Assembly (NCBI GenBank): GCA_009692305.1 | Contig: SHZK01000016.1 | Span: forward strand, 1-59,170 | Direction of reading: 5' to 3' | DNA length: 59,170 nucleotides | From: Gammaproteobacteria bacterium | Lineage (GTDB): Bacteria > Pseudomonadota > Gammaproteobacteria > Pseudomonadales > Pseudohongiellaceae | Made by a program: the position numbers and the translations under genes | Shown: positions 19,794 through 28,708 of the stretch, piece by piece | How the letters are laid out: each line of letters opens with the position of its first letter | Position numbering within the stretch: position 1 is the first letter of the stretch | The notes under the pieces: generated by a model | Seen by the model: the letters and a program-made list of their open reading frames with translations, nothing else | The model's database searches: none | What the model was told of the DNA's origin: nothing

Positions 19794-21149
19794 TTATCGC
19801 AAGGTATTTATATAAGCCGCGACGTCTTCGTATTCCTCGATACCGGACATGGCAGTAGCCATCGATACCATTTGCTCACCGTAATAATCGTTCGAGTGTA
19901 AACCACGAATGCCTGTGCGGAAATTTTGCAGCTGTGTCAAGAAATACCAGTCGCTCATGCCGGAAAGTTTTGGCGCGTCGGTATACCAGGTGCCATCGGC
20001 GTTATCCAGGTGGCATGCAGCACAGTTGCGATTATAAATAGATGCGCCGTTTTCCACGTCGCCAGTCACGGTTGGTGCGGCTGGTACATCGGGCAGGGAT
20101 TCAATATAGGCGGCCATATTACGCACGGCATTGGCATCAGCCAGCATGTTCGCCATCGGCGCCATCATTTGGCCATTGGTGTCACCTTCGCCACCGCGCA
20201 CTCCGGTTTTGAAATAGTTAAGCTGGCGCTCTGTATACCATGCCGACTGACCAGCCAATTTAGGCGCGTTGAGGGCTATATTGCCTTCACCTTGCACGCC
20301 GTGGCAGCTGGCACAAACAGCATATTGGGCCTGACCGGAAGCTGGGTCAGCGGCAACCATAGCTTGAGTCTCAGCGAAAGTAGGTTGTTGTGCCAACCAA
20401 ACGTCGTAGTCTGCCTGGCTATCAACTACGACCGCGCCGCGCATCACGAAATGGCCGATGCCGCACAGCTCTTCGCACAGGATGTCGTAGCGACCAACTT
20501 TATTTGGCTCAAACCACAAATACGAAATCAGACCAGGCACGAGGTCCATCTTTACCCGGAACTGGGCCACCGTGTAGTTGTGCAACACATCGTTAGAGCG
20601 CAGGTTGGCTTTAACTGGTTTGTCGATTGGCAGATGCATTTCAGGGCCGAGAACAATCTTGTCATCCTGGCCATTGGGATCTTCAGGATTCACACCAAAC
20701 GGGTTGGATTCAGTCACCAATTGGGTATCAGCTGTTCCAAGTTGGCCATCGGCGCCAGGGTAACGGAACGCCCACTGCCACTGTTGCCCCATGACTTCAT
20801 ACTCGGTCGCGTTGTCCGGTACATTGACAAACAGGGCCCAAACAAACAGGCCAGGAGCCAGCATCGCAATAACGCCAATGCTGGTAACCACAGAAAGAAT
20901 GACTTCTAACTTATGGTTCTCAGGTTCATAAACGGCTTTATGACCTGGTTTCTGGCGATACTTGTAAACACACCAGGCCAGAAACACATTGATGAGGACA
21001 AATACGATGCCGGTAACAATGAATGTTATGGTAATCGTAAGATCGATTAATCCCCAATCAGCAGCAATGTCAGTAAACCACCACGGGCTGGCGAAATGGA
21101 AAATGATAGATCCAATTACCAGCAGAAATATAACGACCGCTAAGACCAT
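19794..21149 (-). CDS. ctaC: Cytochrome c oxidase subunit II fused to two cytochrome c domains
   Basis: A 451-residue protein: two N-terminal membrane helices, a CuA cupredoxin domain (VLHNYTVAQFRVKMD, then LCEELCGIGHFVMRG with the Cys, Glu, Cys, His and Met ligands), and two C-terminal cytochrome c domains with heme sites CASCHG and CAACHL. It accepts electrons from a soluble c-type cytochrome and passes them through its own hemes and CuA to subunit I. Single-heme fusions (caa3) are common; two c domains are less usual. It is the first gene of the cox operon, reading away from the long region shared with cyoE. Confidence 0.94.
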   Translation of the reverse strand: MVLAVVIFLLVIGSIIFHFASPWWFTDIAADWGLIDLTITITFIVTGIVFVLINVFLAWCVYKYRQKPGHKAVYEPENHKLEVILSVVTSIGVIAMLAPGLFVWALFVNVPDNATEYEVMGQQWQWAFRYPGADGQLGTADTQLVTESNPFGVNPEDPNGQDDKIVLGPEMHLPIDKPVKANLRSNDVLHNYTVAQFRVKMDLVPGLISYLWFEPNKVGRYDILCEELCGIGHFVMRGAVVVDSQADYDVWLAQQPTFAETQAMVAADPASGQAQYAVCASCHGVQGEGNIALNAPKLAGQSAWYTERQLNYFKTGVRGGEGDTNGQMMAPMANMLADANAVRNMAAYIESLPDVPAAPTVTGDVENGASIYNRNCAACHLDNADGTWYTDAPKLSGMSDWYFLTQLQNFRTGIRGLHSNDYYGEQMVSMATAMSGIEEYEDVAAYINTLR

Positions 21150-21776
21150 AAACCTGTAATCCTTCTACAATTAACACACGTATTTCAACAGGCAGGGGAC
21201 AGAGGTGCCACGCTGCCAATTGCTGAATTTTACTTGATATTAAGCACCTTTCTGCCCATGGATTCAGACTTCAGCCAATGCGCAATATGTCTGGTTGCTG
21301 AGTGCACGAGCAGGATTGTCAGTTTGCTCGATAGATAATGCGGAAATTGCAAAACCCTTGGATTATTATTGTTACTGGATGGGTTCGTTTCGTGTCTTCG
21401 AAAAACCGGATTAAACTCGGGATTCAGAAGATATTTCGCTCACCTCACGCGCCCCGGAATGCTATAGAATATCGGCACTTACTACAAGTGCTTTTAGCCC
21501 GCAAAACAGCCAAATCCTGCGCGAAATCAATTGTTTTTGACATTTTGCTGTCACTAACACAAAGTGGCTCATTGCTGCGCAAATTCCACTGCTTAAACCA
21601 CGGCATCAAATTGGTCGAAGTGCGCTGTGAAGTGCGACCCATAACTTGAGATTGAAGGCAAAACATGATTGAATGCCCGCGCTCATGGAATGCCAGCAGC
21701 ACGCGAGTATTTCGCTAGCGTAATATTCATCCGATAGACCTCATTCACACTGATAAACAAAGATTAAAGCAGGCCC
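21150..21776. other. 627-base divergent intergenic region between cox operon and cyoE
   Basis: The longest gene-free stretch. It separates the minus-strand cox operon from the plus-strand cyoE-sco pair and must hold promoters for both. A reading frame of 103 codons on the plus strand (21338-21649) and one of 85 on the minus strand (21445-21702) overlap each other, match no family I know and lack good ribosome-binding sites, so I do not call them genes. AAGGA precedes the ctaC start on the minus strand. No tRNA, convincing operator or long inverted repeat was found. Confidence 0.5.
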
Positions 21777-22664
21777 GTGACCGAACTAGTATCCAATCCA
21801 GCCGCAGCGCCTTGGCGCGATTTCTATGAAATGTGCAAGCCAAGAGTGGTCATGCTGATGTTGCTGACCTCATTGGTGGGAATGTTTCTCGCTGTGCCAG
21901 ACATGCTGCCGCTGGATATTCTGATATTCGGCAATCTGGGCATAGCGCTGGTTGCGAGTTCCGGTGCCGTGGTAAATCACCTGATTGATCGCAAGATTGA
22001 TTTGATGATGAAGCGAACTCATAACCGGCCTGTAGCCCAAGGCAGGGTTGAACCCCGTCAGGCTGCATTATTCGCAATTGTAATCGGGGTAGCCGGTATG
22101 GCGATCCTGCTGTTCCTGGTGAACCCGCTGTGTGCCTGGCTCACATTGGCATCTTTCGTTGGATATGCATTTATCTACACCGGCTATCTGAAGCATGCCA
22201 CACCGCAAAATATTGTGATTGGTGGGCTTTCAGGTGCGATGCCGCCATTACTGGGCTGGTCAGCGGTCACCGGCACGATCGAAGCTGACGCCCTGATTCT
22301 GGTACTGATCATCTTCGCCTGGACGCCTCCCCATTTCTGGGCACTGGCAATTCATCGCAAAGATGAGTATGCCAAATCCGGCGTGCCCATGCTGCCTGTC
22401 ACCCACGGTGAATATGTCACCAAGGTGCACATCCTGATTTATACCGCCGTTCTGGTGGCGGTCAGTGTGTTTCCTTATTTCTCTGGTTTGAGCGGACTGC
22501 TGTATTTGATCTCTGCCCTGTTATTGGGAATTGGTTTCATGGCATGGTCGAGTCTGTTGATGTTCAAACCCAAACCCTCAACGGCAATGGACACATTCCG
22601 TTATTCAATTGTCTATCTGGTGCTGTTGTTCCTGGCGTTGGTAATTGATCACTACCTGTTCTAG
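21777..22664 (+). CDS. cyoE: Protoheme IX farnesyltransferase (heme O synthase)
   Basis: A 295-residue UbiA-family prenyltransferase with about eight or nine helices. The allylic-diphosphate-binding motif is NHLIDRKIDLMMKRTHNRP (DxxxD with RTxxRP) and the second Asp-rich loop region appears as WTPPHFWALAIHRKDEYAKSGVPMLP. It converts heme B to heme O for the oxidase encoded next door. The start is GTG, with AGG six bases upstream; no in-frame ATG gives a family-like N-terminus. It lies upstream of sco (11-base gap). No ctaA (heme A synthase) gene is visible in the window. Confidence 0.95.
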   Translation: MTELVSNPAAAPWRDFYEMCKPRVVMLMLLTSLVGMFLAVPDMLPLDILIFGNLGIALVASSGAVVNHLIDRKIDLMMKRTHNRPVAQGRVEPRQAALFAIVIGVAGMAILLFLVNPLCAWLTLASFVGYAFIYTGYLKHATPQNIVIGGLSGAMPPLLGWSAVTGTIEADALILVLIIFAWTPPHFWALAIHRKDEYAKSGVPMLPVTHGEYVTKVHILIYTAVLVAVSVFPYFSGLSGLLYLISALLLGIGFMAWSSLLMFKPKPSTAMDTFRYSIVYLVLLFLALVIDHYLF

Positions 22665-22675
22665 GTAATACTGTC

Positions 22676-23347
22676 ATGGCTATGAGTGGCAAACTCAAGC
22701 TCGGTCTAATTGCCTTTGTTGTGGTTGACCTGTTGCTGGTCGTCACTTTCGTAGCCCTTTACCTGGTGAATTCCGATCGTGCGGCTGCGACAGACTTGCT
22801 CGACATGGGTCTGAGCATCTACCCGAAAGCAAGCGACCTCAAGCCCTTCACATTATCAGACGAACACGGTAATCCATTCTCGGCGGATGACCTTACTGGT
22901 TACTGGAATTTCTTCTTTTTCGGTTTTACTGCCTGCCCCGACATTTGCCCAATAACGATGGCGGAGCTTGATCAATTTTATACCGGGCTGGATGCAGCGG
23001 CACGTGAGCGCGCGCGTGTAATCATGGTGAGTGTAGATCCGGCGCGAGATGATGTGGCGACGCTTGCCGGGTATGTCGATTCTTACAATGAAGATTTTGT
23101 CGGTTTGACCGGCAACATAGGCGTTATCGCAGAACTCGCAGCGCAGTTTTTCGTCGTGCATTCAAAACCGGGTCTGGTTGCGCATAACGACCATTCTGTG
23201 GGTGCTAAGCCATTGGACTATATGATTGAACACAGTGGGCATCTGGCGATCGTCAATCCGGAAGGAAAATTTGCGGCGGTGATGCGTTCGCCAGTGCGTG
23301 ACCAGGATCTTACGACTGCGTATCGACATCTGCTCGCTGATTATTAG
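22676..23347 (+). CDS. SCO1/SenC-family copper chaperone for cytochrome oxidase
   Basis: A 223-residue thioredoxin-fold protein anchored by one N-terminal helix (LIAFVVVDLLLVVTFVALYL). The copper-binding motif CPDIC lies in FGFTACPDICPIT, and the third ligand His in IEHSGHLAIVNP. MVSVDPARDDVATL is also typical. It delivers copper to, or reduces thiols of, the CuA site of subunit II on the periplasmic side. It follows cyoE by 11 bases. The unit converges on znuB with 16 bases between stops. Confidence 0.93.
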   Translation: MAMSGKLKLGLIAFVVVDLLLVVTFVALYLVNSDRAAATDLLDMGLSIYPKASDLKPFTLSDEHGNPFSADDLTGYWNFFFFGFTACPDICPITMAELDQFYTGLDAAARERARVIMVSVDPARDDVATLAGYVDSYNEDFVGLTGNIGVIAELAAQFFVVHSKPGLVAHNDHSVGAKPLDYMIEHSGHLAIVNPEGKFAAVMRSPVRDQDLTTAYRHLLADY

Positions 23348-23351
23348 CAAT

Positions 23352-23382
23352 GAATTTTTAAATTTAAACCCGGGAAAAATTC
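23352..23382. terminator. Possible weak AT-rich hairpin between sco and znuB
   Basis: GAATTTTT at 23352-23359 can pair with AAAAATTC at 23375-23382 around a 15-base loop, between two converging genes and running into the znuB end. It has only two GC pairs, so it would be a poor terminator; the call rests mainly on its location. Confidence 0.3.
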
Positions 23383-24170
23383 AAACCAAGAAAAATTGCA
23401 GTTGCCACTACCACTATTGAAGGACCTGCAGGCGTGTCCAAATAGAACGCCGCAAACAGTCCGAGTACGATGGATGCGGCACCGATCAGGCTCGCCTTGA
23501 AAGCCATCTGCTCTGGTGTTTGTGCCAATCTGCGCGCCGCGGCTGGGGGAATTATCAATAAAGATATAATTAGAAGTACGCCAACAACTTTCATTGAGAC
23601 AGCAATCGTGAGCGCAATTAGCATTACCAACATCAGATTGAGACGCTCGACGTTCACTCCTTCAATCTTCGCGAGCTCTGCGTGCACAGTCACTGACAAC
23701 AATTTGTTCCAATAGAAATAGAGCACCGTTGACGCTAGCGCTACCACCGCAAGAATCCAGACCAAATCCAGTTGATTGATGGTAAGTAGTGAGCCAAATA
23801 AATACGCTTCCAGATTTATGCGTACAGAATCGGTAAGCGCTAGCAGCACAATTCCCAATGCCAACGTGCTGTGCGCCAAAATACCCAGCAAAGTGTCAGT
23901 TGAAATGGAAGGTTTGCGGTCCAGCATGGTTAAAATTGCAGCGAAAACGAGGCAGCTGATTATGATGCTGAGTTGCGGATTGATATCTCCGACAATTCCA
24001 AGCGCCACCCCTAACAATGATGAATGCGCCAAGGTGTCGCCAAAATAAGACATGCGGCGCCAAACAATAAATGAGCCCAGCGGGCCGGCAATCAATGCGA
24101 GGCTGAGCCCGGCAACCAGCGCATAAAGCACAAAATCAGACATGAGCAACTGCAGGAATGTGTTATTCAT
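23364..24170 (-). CDS. znuB: Zinc ABC transporter permease
   Basis: A 268-residue polytopic protein of the ABC-3 metal permease family with about eight helices. Typical stretches are FVLYALVAGLSLALIAGPLGSFIVWRRMSYFGDTLAHSSLLGVAL at the N-terminus and LLIISLLIIPPAAARRLAQTPEQM in the later coupling region. It forms the inner-membrane channel of the high-affinity ZnuABC zinc importer. Its start overlaps the znuC end by eight bases, so the two are coupled. Confidence 0.94.
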   Translation of the reverse strand: MNNTFLQLLMSDFVLYALVAGLSLALIAGPLGSFIVWRRMSYFGDTLAHSSLLGVALGIVGDINPQLSIIISCLVFAAILTMLDRKPSISTDTLLGILAHSTLALGIVLLALTDSVRINLEAYLFGSLLTINQLDLVWILAVVALASTVLYFYWNKLLSVTVHAELAKIEGVNVERLNLMLVMLIALTIAVSMKVVGVLLIISLLIIPPAAARRLAQTPEQMAFKASLIGAASIVLGLFAAFYLDTPAGPSIVVVATAIFLGLNFSRV

Positions 24171-24930
24171 GATGCGCAGTCTTTATGTTGCCGGTTAAAT
24201 CATGTTCGTGATTGTGGTCGTGGGTATAAACCGCAAGTGCACGGGCGGTGTTTGGACCAAACAAATCCAGGTAAGCCGGGTCATTGCTAACCTGTTCAGG
24301 TTTGCCATGACAACACACGTGATGATTAAGACAGACAACTTCATCAGTAGCAGACATAACCAGATGCAGATCATGGGAAATCATCAGTACGCCGCAATTA
24401 TCGCGTTTGCTGATCTTGCTGATTAGCTGATACAGCTCAGCCTGACCAGCGAGATCCACTCCTTGTGCAGGCTCATCCAGAATAAGCAGCTCCGGTTGCC
24501 GCAACAAGGCACGGGCCAACAAGACCCGTTGCATCTCGCCACCGGAAATAGCGCTCAATTGATGATTCTTCAATTGCAGGATATTCAATTGGGACAATGT
24601 GGCATCAAGTTGTGTCGCAGAAAAGTTTTCGGCCAATTGCAAGAACCGGACAACAGTAACGGGGAGTGTCGGCTCAACATGCATTTTCTGCGGCATATAA
24701 CCAATGCGCAGACCCGATCGATGCTGCACCGCGCCCGAATCTGCCGCGGCCAGTCGCAATGCTATGCGCACCAGTGTGGTTTTGCCGGCTCCGTTAGGCC
24801 CTATCAAAGTAATAATCTTGCCTTCATCAACTCTAAGCGTGATGTTATCCAGCACTTTGCGACCAGCAAAATTTTTAGAAATGCCGCTGACCGCTAACAG
24901 AACCTTTGCAGGGGAGTCGGGAGATTGCAT
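24163..24930 (-). CDS. znuC: Zinc ABC transporter ATP-binding protein
   Basis: An ABC ATPase with Walker A GPNGAGKTT, signature ISGGEMQRVLLARALL, Walker B LLILDEPAQGVD and the switch His in MISHDLHLVM. The His-rich tail (YTHDHNHEHD) is usual for ZnuC. ATG 24930 is preferred, having GGA six bases upstream. In-frame ATGs at 24939 and 24975 and a TTG at 24984 are alternatives, but the TTG lies inside the presumed Zur operator and none of these has a ribosome-binding site. It powers zinc import with ZnuB and is divergent from znuA. Confidence 0.94.
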   Translation of the reverse strand: MQSPDSPAKVLLAVSGISKNFAGRKVLDNITLRVDEGKIITLIGPNGAGKTTLVRIALRLAAADSGAVQHRSGLRIGYMPQKMHVEPTLPVTVVRFLQLAENFSATQLDATLSQLNILQLKNHQLSAISGGEMQRVLLARALLRQPELLILDEPAQGVDLAGQAELYQLISKISKRDNCGVLMISHDLHLVMSATDEVVCLNHHVCCHGKPEQVSNDPAYLDLFGPNTARALAVYTHDHNHEHDLTGNIKTAHHE

Positions 24931-24983
24931 AAATTCCATTAAGGGCGTGGATAAGAAGTGCTTGCGTACAAGCATGGCGGACA

Positions 24984-25000
24984 ATGGTATATCATAGCAT
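24984..25000. promoter_or_regulatory. Probable Zur operator between znuC and znuA
   Basis: The 17-base imperfect palindrome ATGGTATATCATAGCAT has arms ATGSTAT/ATASCAT and resembles the gammaproteobacterial Zur box core (GTTAT...ATAAC) with one mismatch per arm. It lies between divergent zinc-uptake genes, where Zur would repress both when zinc is sufficient. The position supports the call more than the match itself. Confidence 0.55.
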
Positions 25001-25032
25001 CAGTGTCAATCTCTGACGTGCTAGTGTGATTC

Positions 25033-25890
25033 ATGAAAACGCTCTGGTTTACTTGCTTGCTGTTATGCATGCTGACTGTGTCTGCTCATGCCAGAGTCGA
25101 TATTGTTACCTCAATCGAGCCTCTGGCCTTGATCGCAAAAGCTGTTGTAGGCGATTACGGCCAGATACGCAGTCTGGTCGATCCAAGGCAATCACCTCAC
25201 GAATATTCCATAAGACCATCAGATCGCATCGCCATTGAACAAGCCAATCTGTTGATCTGGGTTGACCCGAGTTTTGAACTGTATCTGACGGATATATTCA
25301 ATACGCAAGCCGCGACTAAAACCTTGCTCACATTTTCCAGGTTACAGGACGTAGAGCTTGCCTTTGAAGAGTCAGGCGAACTGGATCCACATCTGTGGCT
25401 GGACACGCATAACGCTCTACGCCTGGCCGAGGCAGTTGCCGAAGCAGCAAGTGCGCTAGATCCAGAAAATGCAGTCAATTTTCAGGGAAACCTCGACAAA
25501 TTCCGTATCGAATTGGAATCTGCAAGCCAAGACATCAGTGCAATATTTGCCAACAAAGTCGAAAATACCTATGCGGTTTATCACAATGCTTATCGTTATT
25601 TTGAAAATCAATTTGAACTGCAGTATTCAATAGTTCTTCTTAAGCATCCGGAATCACAAGCCAATGTTCAAGAAATAATGCAAGTAAGAAGAAGCGTTCA
25701 AGAATTGCAGCCGCGCTGCTTGCTGATTGAATTGGACTCGAACGGCGCAACTATTGCGACGATGCTCGGCGGTGTTGAATTGGATATGCTAATAATTGAT
25801 ACGATGGGATACGACGTAATTGCGGATGCAACCGGCTACATAACAATGTTGCGAAAACTCGCTGAGCAATTCAGACAATGTGTCTACTAA
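25033..25890 (+). CDS. znuA: Periplasmic zinc-binding protein of ZnuABC
   Basis: A 285-residue cluster A-I solute-binding protein with signal peptide MKTLWFTCLLLCMLTVSAHA. Zinc-ligand His residues appear in SPHEYSIRPSD, DPHLWLD and YHNAYRYFE, and an acidic ligand is expected in the C-terminal IIDTMGYD region. The His/Asp-rich loop found in many ZnuA proteins between the first two ligands is absent. It captures zinc in the periplasm for ZnuBC. It is divergent from znuCB with the palindrome in between. Confidence 0.9.
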   Translation: MKTLWFTCLLLCMLTVSAHARVDIVTSIEPLALIAKAVVGDYGQIRSLVDPRQSPHEYSIRPSDRIAIEQANLLIWVDPSFELYLTDIFNTQAATKTLLTFSRLQDVELAFEESGELDPHLWLDTHNALRLAEAVAEAASALDPENAVNFQGNLDKFRIELESASQDISAIFANKVENTYAVYHNAYRYFENQFELQYSIVLLKHPESQANVQEIMQVRRSVQELQPRCLLIELDSNGATIATMLGGVELDMLIIDTMGYDVIADATGYITMLRKLAEQFRQCVY

Positions 25891-25928
25891 TGCTTTAACC
25901 AAGCCTGAAACAAATAGTAAGGAAGCAC

Positions 25929-28670
25929 GTGGCAGATCCGAAACAACTTATTCTGGTAGATGGATCATCTTACCTTTTTCGCGCGTTCCATGCCCTGCCA
26001 CCGCTGGTAAGTAGCAAGGGTCAGCATACCGGCGCCGTTAAAGGCGTGATCAATATGGTACGCAGCCTCGTCAAGGCTAACCCAGACAGCAATATTGCAA
26101 TGGTATTTGATGCCAAGGGTTCCACGTTTCGCAATCGAATTTACACGGAATACAAGGCACATCGGCCACCAATGCCCGATGAACTGCGTTCCCAGATCCA
26201 GCCAATCCACGACATCATAAGGGCAATGGGATTGCCAATCCTGATTGTTGATGATGTGGAAGCGGACGATGTGATCGGAACTTTGTCGCGCCAAGCCTGC
26301 GCTGCCGGCGTCAAGACTCTCATTTCAACCGGCGACAAAGATCTTGCACAGTTGGTAAATGCTGACATCACACTCATGAACACGATGACCAACGAGTATC
26401 TTGACGTGGCAGGAGTGGAACAAAAATTTGGTGTTGGGCCCAACCGCATCATCGACTTCCTGGCACTCACGGGTGACAAGTCGGACAACATCCCCGGAGT
26501 TCCCGGTGTAGGTCCCAAAACTGCGCTCAAATGGTTGCTGGATTTTGGCTCGATGGAAGCAATTATCCAGAATGCTGCATCAATAGACGGCAAAATCGGG
26601 GAGCGGCTCCGGGAGAATATTGATTTGCTCAGGTTGTCCTATGAACTTGCTACGATCAAACAAGATGTGAAGTTAGACACGAAGATTTCCGAATTGGTGC
26701 CAGGAGCGCCAGATAAGGAGGCCTTGTATCGACTTTATTCGGAGATGGAATTCAAGACATGGATACGGGAACTGGAAGACAGCGGAATCCGCAGAACCGA
26801 GGCCCCGGTAGCTGCGCAGGACGCAGCCCCGCAAAATACATCAGTATCAGTAATACCCTCCAATACTGACTATCAAACTATTACCAGTGATAGCGAATTC
26901 AAGAAACTGTTGTCAACGTTAGGTAGTCTTGACCAATTCGCAATCAATATTGAGAGTATCGGCACTCATTTGCTTGATGCACGAATTCTTGGCATCGCAC
27001 TAAGTACCGAGCCAGGTCAGGCCTATTACATCCCGTTGCAACATCATTACCTGGAATGTCCGCAACAACTCAGTATTACCGAGGTTGTCCAGGAATTGAA
27101 ACCGCTGCTTGAGAATCCTGCCATCAACAAACTCGGATTCGATCTGAAGCGTGCCACTCATGTGCTGGCCAACCATGAGACAAATTTGCAGCCGTTCAAA
27201 ACCGATGTGTTGCTTGCTTCGTATGTCCTGAATTCAGTAGCTACCCGGCACAGTCTTGCAGAAATAGCCCGAAGTTATCTGGACATTGCCCTTGCTGAAA
27301 TAGAAGACCTGTTAGGTAAAGGGAAAAATAAACTGGCACCCGCGCAAATTGCAATCGATATATTCAGCGGCTACGCGGCAAAAAAGGCGGACTTGATCCA
27401 CAGGTTGTCTATCAAATTGGAACAGGAACTGAGCCGCAATGGCAATCTGTTCGGTCTTTATCGTTACTATGAAATACCACTGATTGAGGTGTTGCAAAAG
27501 ATTGAGCGCAACGGCATCAAGGTCGATGCCATCGTGCTTGCCAAACAAAGCAAGGAACTGGGCAAGCAGTTAAAACAGCTGGAACTCGCCGCCTACGAGC
27601 TCGCCGGAGAAGAGTTTAATCTGGGATCACCAAAACAAATGCAGAGCATTTTCTATGAGAAATTGCAGCTTCCTGTTCTGAAGAAAACCAAAACAGGACA
27701 GCCCTCCACGGCCGAGCCGATTTTGCAGGAGTTGGCACATGAATACGAACTGCCAAGACTGATTCTCGAGCATCGCTCACTCAGCAAATTGAAATCCACC
27801 TATACCGATAAATTGCCACTGGAGATTCACAAAACCACAAGGCGCATACACTCGACGTTCCAGCAAGCTGTAACAGCAACCGGTCGTTTGTCTTCCACAG
27901 ATCCAAACTTGCAAAACATTCCAATCAGAACCGCAGAAGGTCGCCGGGTTCGTCAGGCCTTTATTTGTGAACCCGGCTATAAACTTCTGGCAGCAGATTA
28001 CTCGCAGGTAGAATTGCGAATCATGGCGCATCTGTCCAGGGACAAGGGCCTGCTCACCGCATTTTCACATGCTGTCGATGTACATCGAGCTACGGCTGCG
28101 GATGTTTTCAACGTCCCGTTGGACCAGGTCAGTCCCGAGCAGCGGCGCAGCGCCAAGGCAATTAATTTCGGTTTGATCTATGGCATGTCAGCATTTGGTC
28201 TCGCCGTCCAACTAAAAATCAGCCGTACCGATGCGCAACGCTACGTTGATCGTTACTTCGAGAAATATCCTGGTGTTCGACAATACATGGATGAAACCCA
28301 GGCGCTGGCAGATGAGAAAGGTTATGTAGAGACTTTATTCGGTCGCCGGCTGTATCTGCCCGATATCCATGCAGGTAATGGCATGTTGCGCAAGGCGGCG
28401 CAGCGCACGGCTATCAATGCCCCGATGCAGGGAACCGCGGCTGACATAATCAAACGGGCAATGATTGATATTGATCATTGGCTCGCACTCGGGGAACTCG
28501 ATACGCGCATGATTCTGCAAGTACACGATGAATTGGTGTTTGAAGTACGCGAAAGCGATGTGGCATTGCTGGCCGCTGGCGTCAGATTCCGAATGATTAG
28601 TGCGGCGGCATTGGATGTGCCGTTGGTAGTAGATATAGGCATAGGCGATAACTGGGAGCAGGCGCACTGA
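25929..28670 (+). CDS. polA: DNA polymerase I with degenerate 3'-5' exonuclease domain
   Basis: A 913-residue polymerase I. The N-terminal 5' nuclease (LVDGSSYLFRAFHAL, DDVEADDVIGTLS, GDKSDNIPGVPGVGPKTA) and the C-terminal polymerase (LLAADYSQVELRIMAHLS, RRSAKAINFGLIYGMS, QVHDELVFEV) look intact. In the middle, the proofreading motifs are altered: the E. coli Asp355 position is Asn340 (Glu357 kept as Glu342), Asp424 is Ala409 and Asp501 is Lys486. Three of four metal-binding acids are gone, so proofreading should be lost. The start is GTG with AAGGA a few bases upstream. It acts in Okazaki-fragment processing and repair. Confidence 0.96.
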   Translation: MADPKQLILVDGSSYLFRAFHALPPLVSSKGQHTGAVKGVINMVRSLVKANPDSNIAMVFDAKGSTFRNRIYTEYKAHRPPMPDELRSQIQPIHDIIRAMGLPILIVDDVEADDVIGTLSRQACAAGVKTLISTGDKDLAQLVNADITLMNTMTNEYLDVAGVEQKFGVGPNRIIDFLALTGDKSDNIPGVPGVGPKTALKWLLDFGSMEAIIQNAASIDGKIGERLRENIDLLRLSYELATIKQDVKLDTKISELVPGAPDKEALYRLYSEMEFKTWIRELEDSGIRRTEAPVAAQDAAPQNTSVSVIPSNTDYQTITSDSEFKKLLSTLGSLDQFAINIESIGTHLLDARILGIALSTEPGQAYYIPLQHHYLECPQQLSITEVVQELKPLLENPAINKLGFDLKRATHVLANHETNLQPFKTDVLLASYVLNSVATRHSLAEIARSYLDIALAEIEDLLGKGKNKLAPAQIAIDIFSGYAAKKADLIHRLSIKLEQELSRNGNLFGLYRYYEIPLIEVLQKIERNGIKVDAIVLAKQSKELGKQLKQLELAAYELAGEEFNLGSPKQMQSIFYEKLQLPVLKKTKTGQPSTAEPILQELAHEYELPRLILEHRSLSKLKSTYTDKLPLEIHKTTRRIHSTFQQAVTATGRLSSTDPNLQNIPIRTAEGRRVRQAFICEPGYKLLAADYSQVELRIMAHLSRDKGLLTAFSHAVDVHRATAADVFNVPLDQVSPEQRRSAKAINFGLIYGMSAFGLAVQLKISRTDAQRYVDRYFEKYPGVRQYMDETQALADEKGYVETLFGRRLYLPDIHAGNGMLRKAAQRTAINAPMQGTAADIIKRAMIDIDHWLALGELDTRMILQVHDELVFEVRESDVALLAAGVRFRMISAAALDVPLVVDIGIGDNWEQAH

Positions 28671-28708
28671 TCCAGTGCTGCTATAACGCCCGCAATCGGC
28701 GCTGCCGT

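Noticed and set aside
19926..20909. 327-codon plus-strand frame opposite ctaC
   Set aside because: The minus strand encodes a clear CuA/cytochrome c subunit II over the same bases, so the long frame is an antisense artefact.
21338..21649. 103-codon plus-strand frame in the cox/cyoE spacer
   Set aside because: No family resemblance, no ribosome-binding site, and an equally long frame overlaps it on the other strand; more likely a chance frame in a regulatory region.
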